Source: Melioribacteraceae bacterium
Lineage (GTDB): Bacteria; Bacteroidota; Ignavibacteria; Ignavibacteriales; Melioribacteraceae
Direction: 5' to 3'
Assembly: GCA_027858595.1 (NCBI GenBank)
Contig: JAQICK010000123.1
Location: 1 to 9,384 of the forward strand
DNA length: 9,384 nucleotides
Shown: piece after piece, positions 1-6,111 of the stretch
Position numbering within the stretch: the stretch's first letter is position 1
Layout of the letters: each line of letters starts with the position of its first letter
Notes under the pieces: generated by a model
The model's database searches: none
What the model saw: the letters and a program-made list of their open reading frames with translations, nothing else
Told to the model about the DNA's origin: nothing
Made by a program: the position numbers and the translations under genes

Positions 1-248
1 TTTAGTAAAGCTGAGCTTGATTTTCCGTATTGTTTTGTTCTCATAATCGCTTACTTAGCTCCTTTATTAATTGTATTTCATTTTATAAATTTCTATATGG
101 TAACCTATGCACAACCTGACTTATCTCATATTTTCTTAAGTAGAAAACTCTCCTTTACTAATATCTTTAACTACAAAACTTGACTGGGATGTCTGCAGCT
201 ATCCTTTACAATTTCTTATAATGTGCAAAAATATAAATAATATTATTA
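1..248. other. Non-coding or edge region with two weak ORF candidates
   Basis: No convincing gene is visible here. On the minus strand an ATG at 44-42 opens a frame running off the window edge (MRTKQYGKSSSALL). An AAGGAG lies 14 nt upstream of it, which is longer than ideal spacing, and an in-frame TAA lies two codons upstream of the ATG. This could be the start of the next gene of the operon. On the plus strand a frame stays open from base 1 to a TGA at 181-183 (60 codons) with a hydrophobic stretch near LIIAYLAPLLIVFHF. This could be the end of a convergent membrane-protein gene or chance in AT-rich DNA. Just after the acetyltransferase gene come three consecutive TAA codons. I see no stable GC-rich terminator hairpin. 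Confidence 0.3.
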
Positions 249-773
249 TTATTCATTAATAAGTGAGAGGATTAATGAATTGCAGTACTTCCCGTCCTCA
301 AAACAATTGTCTCGTAAAAGCCCGTCTTGTTTAAAATTAAAATCATTTGTAAAAAACTTGATCTTTTTTGTATCAAACTCATAAAGTTCCATCCAAATCT
401 TATGAAGATTCAGTGTATTAAAACCGTAATTTATAAGCAATCGAGCAGCATCTTCTGCATAACCCTCATCGTCTATATATGAATTATTTTCACCGATATA
501 GAAAGAAAAATCACCCGAACGGATAACCCAATTTATATACAATAAGCCACATGCGCCTATTGGTTTATTATCTGACAAACGTTCAATAATAAACATAAAA
601 TCGTTTGGATTATTAACACAACTTTTATTATACCAGTTTTCTTGGTTTGCCATATTAAGCTCACGTACTTCTCGAAAATTTTTTCTAAAATCTGGATTAT
701 TTCTCCAATCTCTTAAAAGAACCAAATCTTCTCTTTCAACTGCTCTTAAACCAACTAATTTACCTTTAATCAT
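249..773 (-). CDS. GNAT-family N-acetyltransferase, RimJ/RimL-like (candidate PseH-type sugar acetyltransferase)
   Basis: A 174-residue protein with the look of a GNAT acyltransferase. It begins with the typical RimJ/RimL strand (KGKLVGLRAVEREDL, residues 3-17), then LRDWRNNPDFR (20-30), a central strand GACGLLYINW, and the acetyl-CoA-binding region around residues 95-125 (YIGENNSYIDDEGYAEDAAR, then LLINYGFNTLNLHKIW). Its length is normal for the family. Its ATG overlaps the stop of the synthase gene as ATGA, so translation is probably coupled. In the pseudaminic-acid pathway PseH, also a GNAT, acetylates the 4-amino group of the UDP-sugar before hydrolysis, and the position in this operon suggests a similar job. 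The resemblance is to the broad RimJ/RimL group, so the sugar substrate is inferred from context. The gene ends in TAA followed directly by two more TAA codons. Confidence 0.85.
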   Translation of the reverse strand: MIKGKLVGLRAVEREDLVLLRDWRNNPDFRKNFREVRELNMANQENWYNKSCVNNPNDFMFIIERLSDNKPIGACGLLYINWVIRSGDFSFYIGENNSYIDDEGYAEDAARLLINYGFNTLNLHKIWMELYEFDTKKIKFFTNDFNFKQDGLLRDNCFEDGKYCNSLILSLINE

Positions 774-1840
774 TTTATGAAATCCTCAAAACTAATTGCA
801 TCATCTTTAAATACTTTCTTATTAAGAGTTCTACCAATAATTTCATTTATCCTATAAGGTTCAATATTACTTTCTTTAATAGGTCTTAATGAAATTATAT
901 CTCTTTCAGAAATAATTGTTTTTGCTTCTAAATCTTTATCATATCTCAGACTTCTTCTTTGAACTATTACACTCTGCATTTCATTTTCTTCAACTCTTTT
1001 TATTCCATCCCCCAGTGCGTTGAAAAGCTCAACTGACGAATCAACCATGTTTCTCCACGTTATAGGATTCATTGCAAATTTGTGGTCAGGACCAATTCTA
1101 TTGTTATCATCAGTAAAATGTTTTTCTATTACTCTTGCACCTAAAGTGATTGCACCAAGAACCGTTGAATGCCCTGGTGTATGATCAGAAAGGCCTAAAA
1201 TTGTATTTGAATAATATTTATGATATTTTTTTAAAACATTAAGATTTATTGATTTAAAATTCTCTGGGTTTACAGTATAGTTAGTATTGCATTGCATTAA
1301 TACTATATCCTTTGTGTGTTTTTCAAGCAAATCCATTGCCCTATGTACATCATTCATATTTGACGCGCCTGTAGCAATGAAAACTGGTTTATTCTTTTTT
1401 GCAATATATTCAATTATTTCAAGCCAAGTTATATCACCTGAACCAATTTTATATACATTTACAAATTGATCAACCAAATCAACAGATTCAAAATCATATG
1501 GACTAGTGAAATACTCAATACCTACTTCATCACACTTGGTTTTTAATTTAACAGTCCAATCATCTGGAATACTTGCATCATCATAAACTTCAACAACAGA
1601 TTTTGTCCAACTAGATTGGTGTGATAATTTTCCACTTAAAGAATCAAATCCCTTATTACTTACTATTTTATTTGCCTTAAAATTTTGAAATTTGGCAGCA
1701 TCAGCACCAGATTCTTTAGCTAATTCAATCAATTTATAAGCTCTATTTAAATCTCCATCATGATTTGCTGCAATATCTGCAATAAAATATGGTTTTTCAT
1801 TAAATCCAATTGTTTTGTTTCCTATTTTAATGGTTTTCAT
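770..1840 (-). CDS. NeuB/PseI-family nonulosonic acid synthase
   Basis: A 356-residue enzyme of the sialic-acid synthase family, which condenses phosphoenolpyruvate with a six-carbon N-acyl sugar to give a nine-carbon ulosonic acid in the cytoplasm. The TIM-barrel domain shows ADIAANHDG (21-29), GADAAKFQ (45-52), YKIGSGD (130-136), ATGAS (156-160), GLSDHTPGHS (216-225) and ARVIEKHFT (235-243). H220 and H241 are the expected metal ligands. The C-terminal antifreeze-like SAF domain begins near RRSLRY (295-300) and runs to the end. The length is typical. Residue 22 is Asp where most family members have Glu. PseI, NeuB and LegI cannot be separated by eye; the neighbouring pseB and pseF favour a pseudaminic-type product. 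The start overlaps the preceding reductase gene by 14 bases and has the best ribosome binding site in the window (GGAGG). Confidence 0.9.
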   Translation of the reverse strand: MKTIKIGNKTIGFNEKPYFIADIAANHDGDLNRAYKLIELAKESGADAAKFQNFKANKIVSNKGFDSLSGKLSHQSSWTKSVVEVYDDASIPDDWTVKLKTKCDEVGIEYFTSPYDFESVDLVDQFVNVYKIGSGDITWLEIIEYIAKKNKPVFIATGASNMNDVHRAMDLLEKHTKDIVLMQCNTNYTVNPENFKSINLNVLKKYHKYYSNTILGLSDHTPGHSTVLGAITLGARVIEKHFTDDNNRIGPDHKFAMNPITWRNMVDSSVELFNALGDGIKRVEENEMQSVIVQRRSLRYDKDLEAKTIISERDIISLRPIKESNIEPYRINEIIGRTLNKKVFKDDAISFEDFIK

Positions 1841-2726
1841 ATTTTATTTCCTCCAAATAATCTTTAACAAGTTCGTTAATTCCTTCTTCAATTGTAGTAA
1901 CGTCAGTAATGTTCTTTAATTTTGATATATTAAGTGTCGTATTTTTGGGTCGTTGAATATCAAATTTAATTTTTTCAGATAATGATGATTCAATAAGCTC
2001 AGAATTTCCCGAATAAATGCATTTAAAGTATTTCAAAAAAGAATATTTACTCATAATATTTGATGATGCTAAATTAATTGTCCCTATTATGTCATTTTCT
2101 ACTAGTTTGAACAATATTTTAGCAAAGTGCTTAGTGTAGATTGCATTAAAAATTATATCTGTAAAACCTGACACTTTATTCTCTTGATTAAAATTTTCAA
2201 TTGCCCATTCAACTATGGATTTTTTCAATGGAATATTATAGCCAAAAATATTAGTTCTTATCACTAAGTGATTTGGATTTATTTTTGCTGCATCTTCTCC
2301 CAATATTTTACTTTTAGCATAATAATTTAGTGGGCATGTTTCATCTGTTTCTAAATAATTACCTTTCTCCCCATCAAAGACAGAATCTGTTGAAACGTAA
2401 ATAAGTTTAGATTTTATAGAATTAAAATTTGCCATCACTCTTGTTGATTCAACATGAACTGAGTTAGCTAACTCTTTATCAGTTTCACATGTTTGTAGAT
2501 TAACAATTGCAGCACAATGAATTATTATGTTTGGTTTACATGTTTTTAGAACTCCAGTTAGAAACTCATCGTCAGTTAAATCTCCAATAAACTGATTTTC
2601 ATTCGGAATTCTTTTATCCGCTATTTTATCTAAACCATATACACTAAAATTATTTGATTTAGCAAATATTGAGTAAATATCCTTACCAAGCATACCACTT
2701 GAACCAGTAATAAGTATCTTTTTCAT
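1827..2726 (-). CDS. RmlD-like SDR sugar reductase/epimerase of the nonulosonate block
   Basis: A 299-residue extended short-chain dehydrogenase. An N-terminal Rossmann motif GSSGMLG (8-14) binds NAD(P)H, IIIHCAA (67-73) ends the fourth strand, VSTDSVFDG (111-119) carries the catalytic Ser/Thr, and YAKSK (136-140) is the Tyr-xxx-Lys pair. The STDSVFDG and NYYAKSK forms resemble dTDP-4-dehydrorhamnose reductase (RmlD), which reduces a 4-keto sugar. No rhamnose genes are nearby. It sits between pseF and the synthase gene, overlapping pseF by 4 bases (ATGA) and the synthase by 14, so it very probably acts in the same pathway. An inferred role is reduction or epimerisation of the keto-sugar made by PseB or of a later intermediate. 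The substrate cannot be read from the sequence. The DNA is very AT-rich, even for this window. Confidence 0.8.
   Translation of the reverse strand: MKKILITGSSGMLGKDIYSIFAKSNNFSVYGLDKIADKRIPNENQFIGDLTDDEFLTGVLKTCKPNIIIHCAAIVNLQTCETDKELANSVHVESTRVMANFNSIKSKLIYVSTDSVFDGEKGNYLETDETCPLNYYAKSKILGEDAAKINPNHLVIRTNIFGYNIPLKKSIVEWAIENFNQENKVSGFTDIIFNAIYTKHFAKILFKLVENDIIGTINLASSNIMSKYSFLKYFKCIYSGNSELIESSLSEKIKFDIQRPKNTTLNISKLKNITDVTTIEEGINELVKDYLEEIKYENH
1850..1854 (-). promoter_or_regulatory. Strong Shine-Dalgarno for the NeuB/PseI-type synthase
   Basis: On the minus strand GGAGG lies 9 nt before the ATG at 1840, inside the last codons of the upstream reductase gene. It is the clearest ribosome binding site in the window and fixes the start of the synthase despite its overlap with the preceding gene. 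Confidence 0.75.
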
Positions 2727-3424
2727 TTCTGTATATTTTTGTTTTTTAAAAAATTATATTTTAGTTCAGCTAACTCCCAGTCAGAATAATTGTCAATATC
2801 CTGAACCTCCAAGGGTGATATTTCAAAAGACATGGAATTATCAAGAGATAATTTTTTCTGCTTAAACATTTCATTAACATTAAACCAATAAAATTGCCCC
2901 GCATCATGATATGTTTCTTCCAAATCTTGACTTCTTTTATTTATGTTTTCTGGCCAAATATATTCCAATATATTGTTACTTATTTTAAATGCCCTCTGTA
3001 TAGGATAACTAAATTTTACAACAGGTACTATGGCGTTTGAGTTATTATTTATCATCATATAGTATGCATCTTTTAGTTTTTCTTTGGTTACAAAGGGAGC
3101 TGTAGGATAAATACAACATGCAAATTCAAAATTAGTACCTCTATTTATATATTCTTGTAATACCTCTAGCAGAACATCAGCTGTGGTAGCAAAATCATCT
3201 GCATTTTTCATAGACCTAAAAAAGGGAATAGTTGCACCATATTTTTTAGCAACATCCGCTATTTCTTCATCATCTGTTGATACCATAACTTCATTAAATA
3301 AATTTGAATTTATTGCAGACAAAATACTATATGCAATTATTGGCTGACCCAAAAAGGGTTTTATGTTTTTTCGTTCTATTCTTTTACTACCACCTCTTGC
3401 AGGTATTATTGCTATTCTTTTCAT
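2723..3424 (-). CDS. pseF: Pseudaminic-acid-type CMP-sugar cytidylyltransferase
   Basis: A 233-residue cytidylyltransferase that activates a nonulosonic acid with CTP to the CMP-sugar used by glycosyltransferases. The signature ARGGSKRIERKNI (9-21) is the CTP-binding segment of the NeuA/PseF/KdsB group. FNEVMVSTDDEEIA (43-56) and the segment ending YPTAPF (106-111) are further conserved parts. RSQDLEETYHDAGQFYWF (164-181) is characteristic of PseF rather than sialic-acid NeuA. The length fits PseF (about 230 residues) and there is no extra C-terminal domain. It starts 14 bases after pseB with no obvious Shine-Dalgarno, so re-initiation after pseB is likely. Its stop overlaps the reductase start as ATGA. 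The family call is firm; the exact acid activated is an inference. Confidence 0.9.
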   Translation of the reverse strand: MKRIAIIPARGGSKRIERKNIKPFLGQPIIAYSILSAINSNLFNEVMVSTDDEEIADVAKKYGATIPFFRSMKNADDFATTADVLLEVLQEYINRGTNFEFACCIYPTAPFVTKEKLKDAYYMMINNNSNAIVPVVKFSYPIQRAFKISNNILEYIWPENINKRSQDLEETYHDAGQFYWFNVNEMFKQKKLSLDNSMSFEISPLEVQDIDNYSDWELAELKYNFLKNKNIQK

Positions 3425-3438
3425 AAATTAATCACTAT

Positions 3439-4449
3439 TTAAATTAAAACTTCAAAATTAGGGTCAACATATTTTGTAATTAGTTCTCGCATTTCTTCAA
3501 CCGAAACCCACTCTGAATTTTCACCTGAATTATAGCTAAATCCTTCAGGCACTTCTTTGCCACCAAAGTGGGCTAAGTACTTATTTTTATTTGCTCCAGA
3601 TGGTAATATTGCATAGTACTTTCCAATATCAATTGTGTTCATAGCATCGCTAATAGTTATCATTTCCTCGTGAAGTTTTTCACCTGGGCGAATTCCAACA
3701 TCTTCAAGTACTGCATTTGGTGCAATAGCTTTAGCAATAGTTTCAATTTTATAGGATGGAATTTTTGGTACAAACAATTCACTACCTATTGCATGTTCAA
3801 TAGCCCATAAAACCATTTCAACTCCATCTTCAAGTGAAATATTAAATCTTGTCATATCTTTATGCGTTATTGGGATAACTCCTTCTTTTGCTTTATTCAT
3901 AAAGAATGGGATAACTGAACCTCTCGAACCCATTACATTTCCATATCTCACAACAGAGAATCTTAAATCTCTATGCCCTTTCATATTATTAGCAGCAATA
4001 AATAACTTATCTGAAACAAGTTTTGTCGCTCCATATAAATTTATTGGGGCAGCAGCCTTATCTGTTGAAAGAGCAACAACTACTTTTACATTTGTTGCTA
4101 AGGAAGCATCAATAACATTTTGCGCACCACCTATATTGGTTTTAACAAACTCATCTGGATTATATTCAGCAGCCGGGACTTGTTTTAATGCAGCAGCGTG
4201 AATAATTACATCAATACCTTCACAAGCACGTTTGAACCTTGGATAATCTCGTACATCTCCAATGAAATATCTAATTTGTGGATAGTCTTTATCATTAAAT
4301 TTCTGAGACATATCAAATTGTTTTAATTCATCTCTAGAATAAATTACAAGTCTTTCAACTTCAGGGTATCTTGATAAAATTATCTCTGTAAATTTTTTCC
4401 CAAAAGAGCCTGTTCCGCCTGTTATTAATATTGATTTGTTGTTAAGCAC
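3439..4449 (-). CDS. pseB: UDP-N-acetylglucosamine 4,6-dehydratase (inverting)
   Basis: A 336-residue SDR of the FlaA1/PseB type. It converts UDP-GlcNAc to UDP-2-acetamido-2,6-dideoxy-beta-L-arabino-hexos-4-ulose, the first step to pseudaminic acid. Visible features are the Rossmann motif GGTGSFGKKF (11-20), HAAALKQVPAAEYNP (84-98), the catalytic STDKA (128-132) and YGATK (139-143), and RYGNVMGSRGSVIPFF. The S-T-D-K arrangement instead of a plain Ser/Thr is typical of FlaA1/PseB. There are no N-terminal membrane helices, so this is the short soluble form and not the long CapD/WbpM form. The start codon is GTG at 4449, supported by the family N-terminus MLNNKSILITGG and a nearby AGGAAG. It lies 21 bases after gmd and begins the nonulosonate block. 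Confidence 0.93.
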   Translation of the reverse strand: MLNNKSILITGGTGSFGKKFTEIILSRYPEVERLVIYSRDELKQFDMSQKFNDKDYPQIRYFIGDVRDYPRFKRACEGIDVIIHAAALKQVPAAEYNPDEFVKTNIGGAQNVIDASLATNVKVVVALSTDKAAAPINLYGATKLVSDKLFIAANNMKGHRDLRFSVVRYGNVMGSRGSVIPFFMNKAKEGVIPITHKDMTRFNISLEDGVEMVLWAIEHAIGSELFVPKIPSYKIETIAKAIAPNAVLEDVGIRPGEKLHEEMITISDAMNTIDIGKYYAILPSGANKNKYLAHFGGKEVPEGFSYNSGENSEWVSVEEMRELITKYVDPNFEVLI

Positions 4450-4453
4450 TTTT

Positions 4454-4459
4454 CTTCCT
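4454..4459 (-). promoter_or_regulatory. Shine-Dalgarno supporting the GTG start of pseB
   Basis: On the minus strand AGGAAG is followed by AAAA and then GTG. The AGGA core is 6 nt from the start codon. Together with the family N-terminus it decides for GTG at 4449, since no ATG is available at the right place. Confidence 0.6.
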
Positions 4460-4470
4460 ATAATTTTTAA

Positions 4471-5601
4471 CTAAAATTTACTTTCTTTTAAGTCTGATTC
4501 GATCATAATTTTAACTAATTTGTCCAAATTTGTTTTCGCTTCCCAGCCCAATTCGTTTTTTGCTTTGGCAGGGTTTCCTATAAGTAATTCAACCTCAGTA
4601 GGGCGGAAGTATTTAGGAGAAACGGTCACAACTTCAGCGTTAAGCGTTAAGTGTTCAGCGTTCAGTTTCTGATTTTTTTCTGAAAGCTGGATGCTGTTCG
4701 CTAATAAACTTTCCAGTTTATCTTTGTTTACTGATTTAATAATTCCTTTTTCGTTAACCCCTTCGCCTTGCCATTCAATTGTGATGCCTAGTTCAGCAAA
4801 AGAGAGTTCAACAAATTCACGAATTGTGTGAGTTTTGCCGGTTGCGAGAACAAAATCATCTGCAACATCGTGTTGTAGAATACGCCACATGCCTTCGCAA
4901 TACTCTGGTGCGTAGCCCCAATCACGTTTAGAGGCAAGGTTCCCAAGAACCAATTTATCTTGCAAACCTTTTACTATTTTTGCTACTGCCATTGTAATTT
5001 TTCGAGTTACAAATATTTCGCCTCTTCTTTCTGACTCGTGATTAAAGAGAATACCATTACTTGCAAATAGGTTGTAAGCTTCGCGGTAATTTTTTACAAT
5101 CCAAAAACCATATAGCTTTGCAACACCATAAGGAGAGCGTGGATAAAATGGAGTTGTTTCACTTTGCGGCACTTCTTGCACTTTTCCATAAAGCTCAGAA
5201 GTAGATGCTTGATAGAATTTTGTTTGTTTCTCAAGACCAGTTTCACGTATTGCATCAAGAAAGCGAAGTGTACCAAGCGCATCAACTTGAGCTGTGTAGT
5301 CGGGAATGTCAAAAGATACTTTTACATGGCTCTGAGCTGCAAGGTTGTATATTTCATCTGGGCCAATTTTTTCAAGAAGTCTGTGTATACTACTTGTATC
5401 AACCAAATCACCATAATGAAGAAATAATTTTTTATCCATAATTTCTTTATCATTATATAGATGGTCTATTCTTCCAGTATTAAAAGAACTACTTCTGCGC
5501 AGCATTCCGTGTACTTCGTATCCTTTTTCTAAAAGTATTTCTGTTAGATAGCTACCGTCTTGACCGGTTATGCCGGTTATTAAAGCGCGTTTTGTGCTCA
5601 T
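4471..5601 (-). CDS. gmd: GDP-mannose 4,6-dehydratase with an internal repeat-derived insertion
   Basis: A 376-residue enzyme converting GDP-D-mannose to GDP-4-keto-6-deoxy-D-mannose. Features: GITGQDGSYL (10-19) as the NADP-binding motif, LRRSSSFNTGRIDHLY (34-49), AAQSHVKVSF (88-97), catalytic STSE (133-136) with YGVAK (158-162), FNHESERRGEIFVTRKIT (186-203), and the C-terminal YFRPTEVELLIGNPAKA. Between GEGVNEKGI and VSPKYFRPTE, where the family has a short linker, about 30 extra residues appear (roughly 291-323). They include KLNAEHLTLNAE, which is a translated heptamer repeat (4631-4665). The reading frame is intact and the active-site residues remain, so the enzyme is probably functional. 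The ATG at 5601 has AGGA a few bases upstream. The gene works with fcl, from which it is separated by the four-helix-bundle gene. Confidence 0.95.
   Translation of the reverse strand: MSTKRALITGITGQDGSYLTEILLEKGYEVHGMLRRSSSFNTGRIDHLYNDKEIMDKKLFLHYGDLVDTSSIHRLLEKIGPDEIYNLAAQSHVKVSFDIPDYTAQVDALGTLRFLDAIRETGLEKQTKFYQASTSELYGKVQEVPQSETTPFYPRSPYGVAKLYGFWIVKNYREAYNLFASNGILFNHESERRGEIFVTRKITMAVAKIVKGLQDKLVLGNLASKRDWGYAPEYCEGMWRILQHDVADDFVLATGKTHTIREFVELSFAELGITIEWQGEGVNEKGIIKSVNKDKLESLLANSIQLSEKNQKLNAEHLTLNAEVVTVSPKYFRPTEVELLIGNPAKAKNELGWEAKTNLDKLVKIMIESDLKESKF
4631..4665 (-). repeat. Degenerate 7-bp tandem repeat inside gmd (5 units)
   Basis: Read on the minus strand these 35 bases divide into five heptamers: CTGAACG, CTGAACA, CTTAACG twice, and CTGAAGT. 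They encode part of the KLNAEHLTLNAE segment of Gmd, which the family does not normally have. The stretch 4650-4662 is identical over 13 bases to 5655-5667 in the spacer beyond the gmd start, so the two are copies of one repeat family. Confidence 0.8.
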
Positions 5602-5655
5602 AATTTTCCTAATTTCTATTCTGTAATTTTGTCAACCTTAAAAACGTGAAGAAAA

Positions 5656-5677
5656 GTGTTCAGCGTTAGGCGTTCAG
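5656..5677 (-). repeat. Heptamer repeat, left flank of the four-helix-bundle gene (3 units)
   Basis: On the minus strand the units are CTGAACG, CCTAACG and CTGAACA plus one base. It lies in the 95-base spacer between the four-helix-bundle gene stop and the gmd start. Bases 5662-5677 match 6096-6111 in inverted orientation at 15 of 16 positions. Confidence 0.75.
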
Positions 5678-5696
5678 AAAAAACTTTTTGTTGTTG

Positions 5697-6068
5697 TTAA
5701 CTTGTAAGTTTGAGTGATTTTGTGAATGCGTATAATATTTTTGATACTTCTTCAGAAATTTCTTCTAATCGCTTTGTTGTTTCATCATTAATATAATCCA
5801 AATCACTGCTCAATATTATGAAATATTTTAATTCTTCCAGTGATCCTTTTGCAATACTAAGAAATTGTAAAAATTCCTTTCGTGATTTTCTTGAATGTCC
5901 TTCAACAATATTAGCGGATATTGAGTATGCAGCTCGCCTCATTTGTGAGACTATTCCAAATTTTTCACTATTGGGAAATAGAGACGTTGTTCTATATACA
6001 TCAAGTGTTAATTGATGACTTTTCTGCCAAACTATTAAATCCCTAAAACTATTTACCGCTTTACTCAC
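5697..6068 (-). CDS. Four-helix-bundle protein (23S rRNA intervening-sequence / S23 family)
   Basis: A 123-residue helical protein of the family first found in intervening sequences of bacterial 23S rRNA genes and related to the Avd accessory protein of diversity-generating retroelements. Conserved pieces are FRDLIVWQKSHQL (8-20), FPNSEKFGIVSQMRRAA (31-47), SISANIVEGHSRKSRKEFLQ (49-68) and IAKGSLEELKY (72-82), giving four helices. Length is normal for the family. The molecular role of stand-alone members is not known; a basic-surface nucleic-acid-binding function has been proposed for relatives. The start is GTG at 6068, placed by the usual family N-terminus; no strong Shine-Dalgarno precedes it. 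It interrupts the fcl-gmd pair, is flanked by inverted heptamer repeats, and is unrelated to sugar synthesis, so it is probably a passenger. No rRNA or reverse transcriptase is present here. Confidence 0.88.
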   Translation of the reverse strand: MSKAVNSFRDLIVWQKSHQLTLDVYRTTSLFPNSEKFGIVSQMRRAAYSISANIVEGHSRKSRKEFLQFLSIAKGSLEELKYFIILSSDLDYINDETTKRLEEISEEVSKILYAFTKSLKLTS

Positions 6069-6088
6069 AACTAGTCTCTATTTGTCCG

Positions 6089-6111
6089 CTGATAACTGAA
6101 CGCTTAACGCT
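6089..6111 (+). repeat. Heptamer repeat, right flank of the four-helix-bundle gene (3 units)
   Basis: On the plus strand the units are CTGATAA, CTGAACG and CTTAACG plus CT. A weaker unit may precede them at 6082-6088. Orientation is opposite to the copy at 5656-5677. The last two bases fall in the fcl stop codon (6110-6112). Confidence 0.75.

Larger units (their letters stand above)
5662..6111. mobile_element. Possible non-autonomous cassette: four-helix-bundle gene between inverted 16-bp repeats
   Basis: The left end AGCGTTAGGCGTTCAG and the right end CTGAACGCTTAACGCT are inverted copies with one mismatch. Between them lies only the four-helix-bundle gene and short spacers. The unit separates gmd from fcl, which are commonly adjacent, and the right end touches the fcl stop codon. 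Whether this unit moved as a cassette is inference: there is no transposase, and no clear target-site duplication was identified. The repeats belong to a wider heptamer family also found inside gmd and fcl, so independent repeat insertion is an alternative explanation. Confidence 0.35.

Noticed and set aside
230..251. AT-only palindrome next to the acetyltransferase stop as an intrinsic terminator
   Set aside because: The inverted repeat consists only of A-T pairs next to repeated TAA codons and would be too weak; there is no GC-rich stem.
5094..5441. Overlapping open frames on both strands inside gmd
   Set aside because: They lie within a clearly conserved enzyme gene, have no family resemblance of their own and no ribosome binding site; they are shadow frames.
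5607..5635. TTGACA on the minus strand (5635-5630) as a -35 box of a gmd promoter
   Set aside because: At 17-base spacing the -10 position would be TTAGGA, which is poor and overlaps the ribosome binding site; the Bacteroidota-type -7 TAnnTTTG is also absent.
5697..6068. Part of a diversity-generating retroelement or an rRNA intervening sequence
   Set aside because: The four-helix-bundle protein is related to Avd and to 23S rRNA intervening-sequence proteins, but there is no reverse transcriptase, no template/variable repeat pair and no rRNA in the window.
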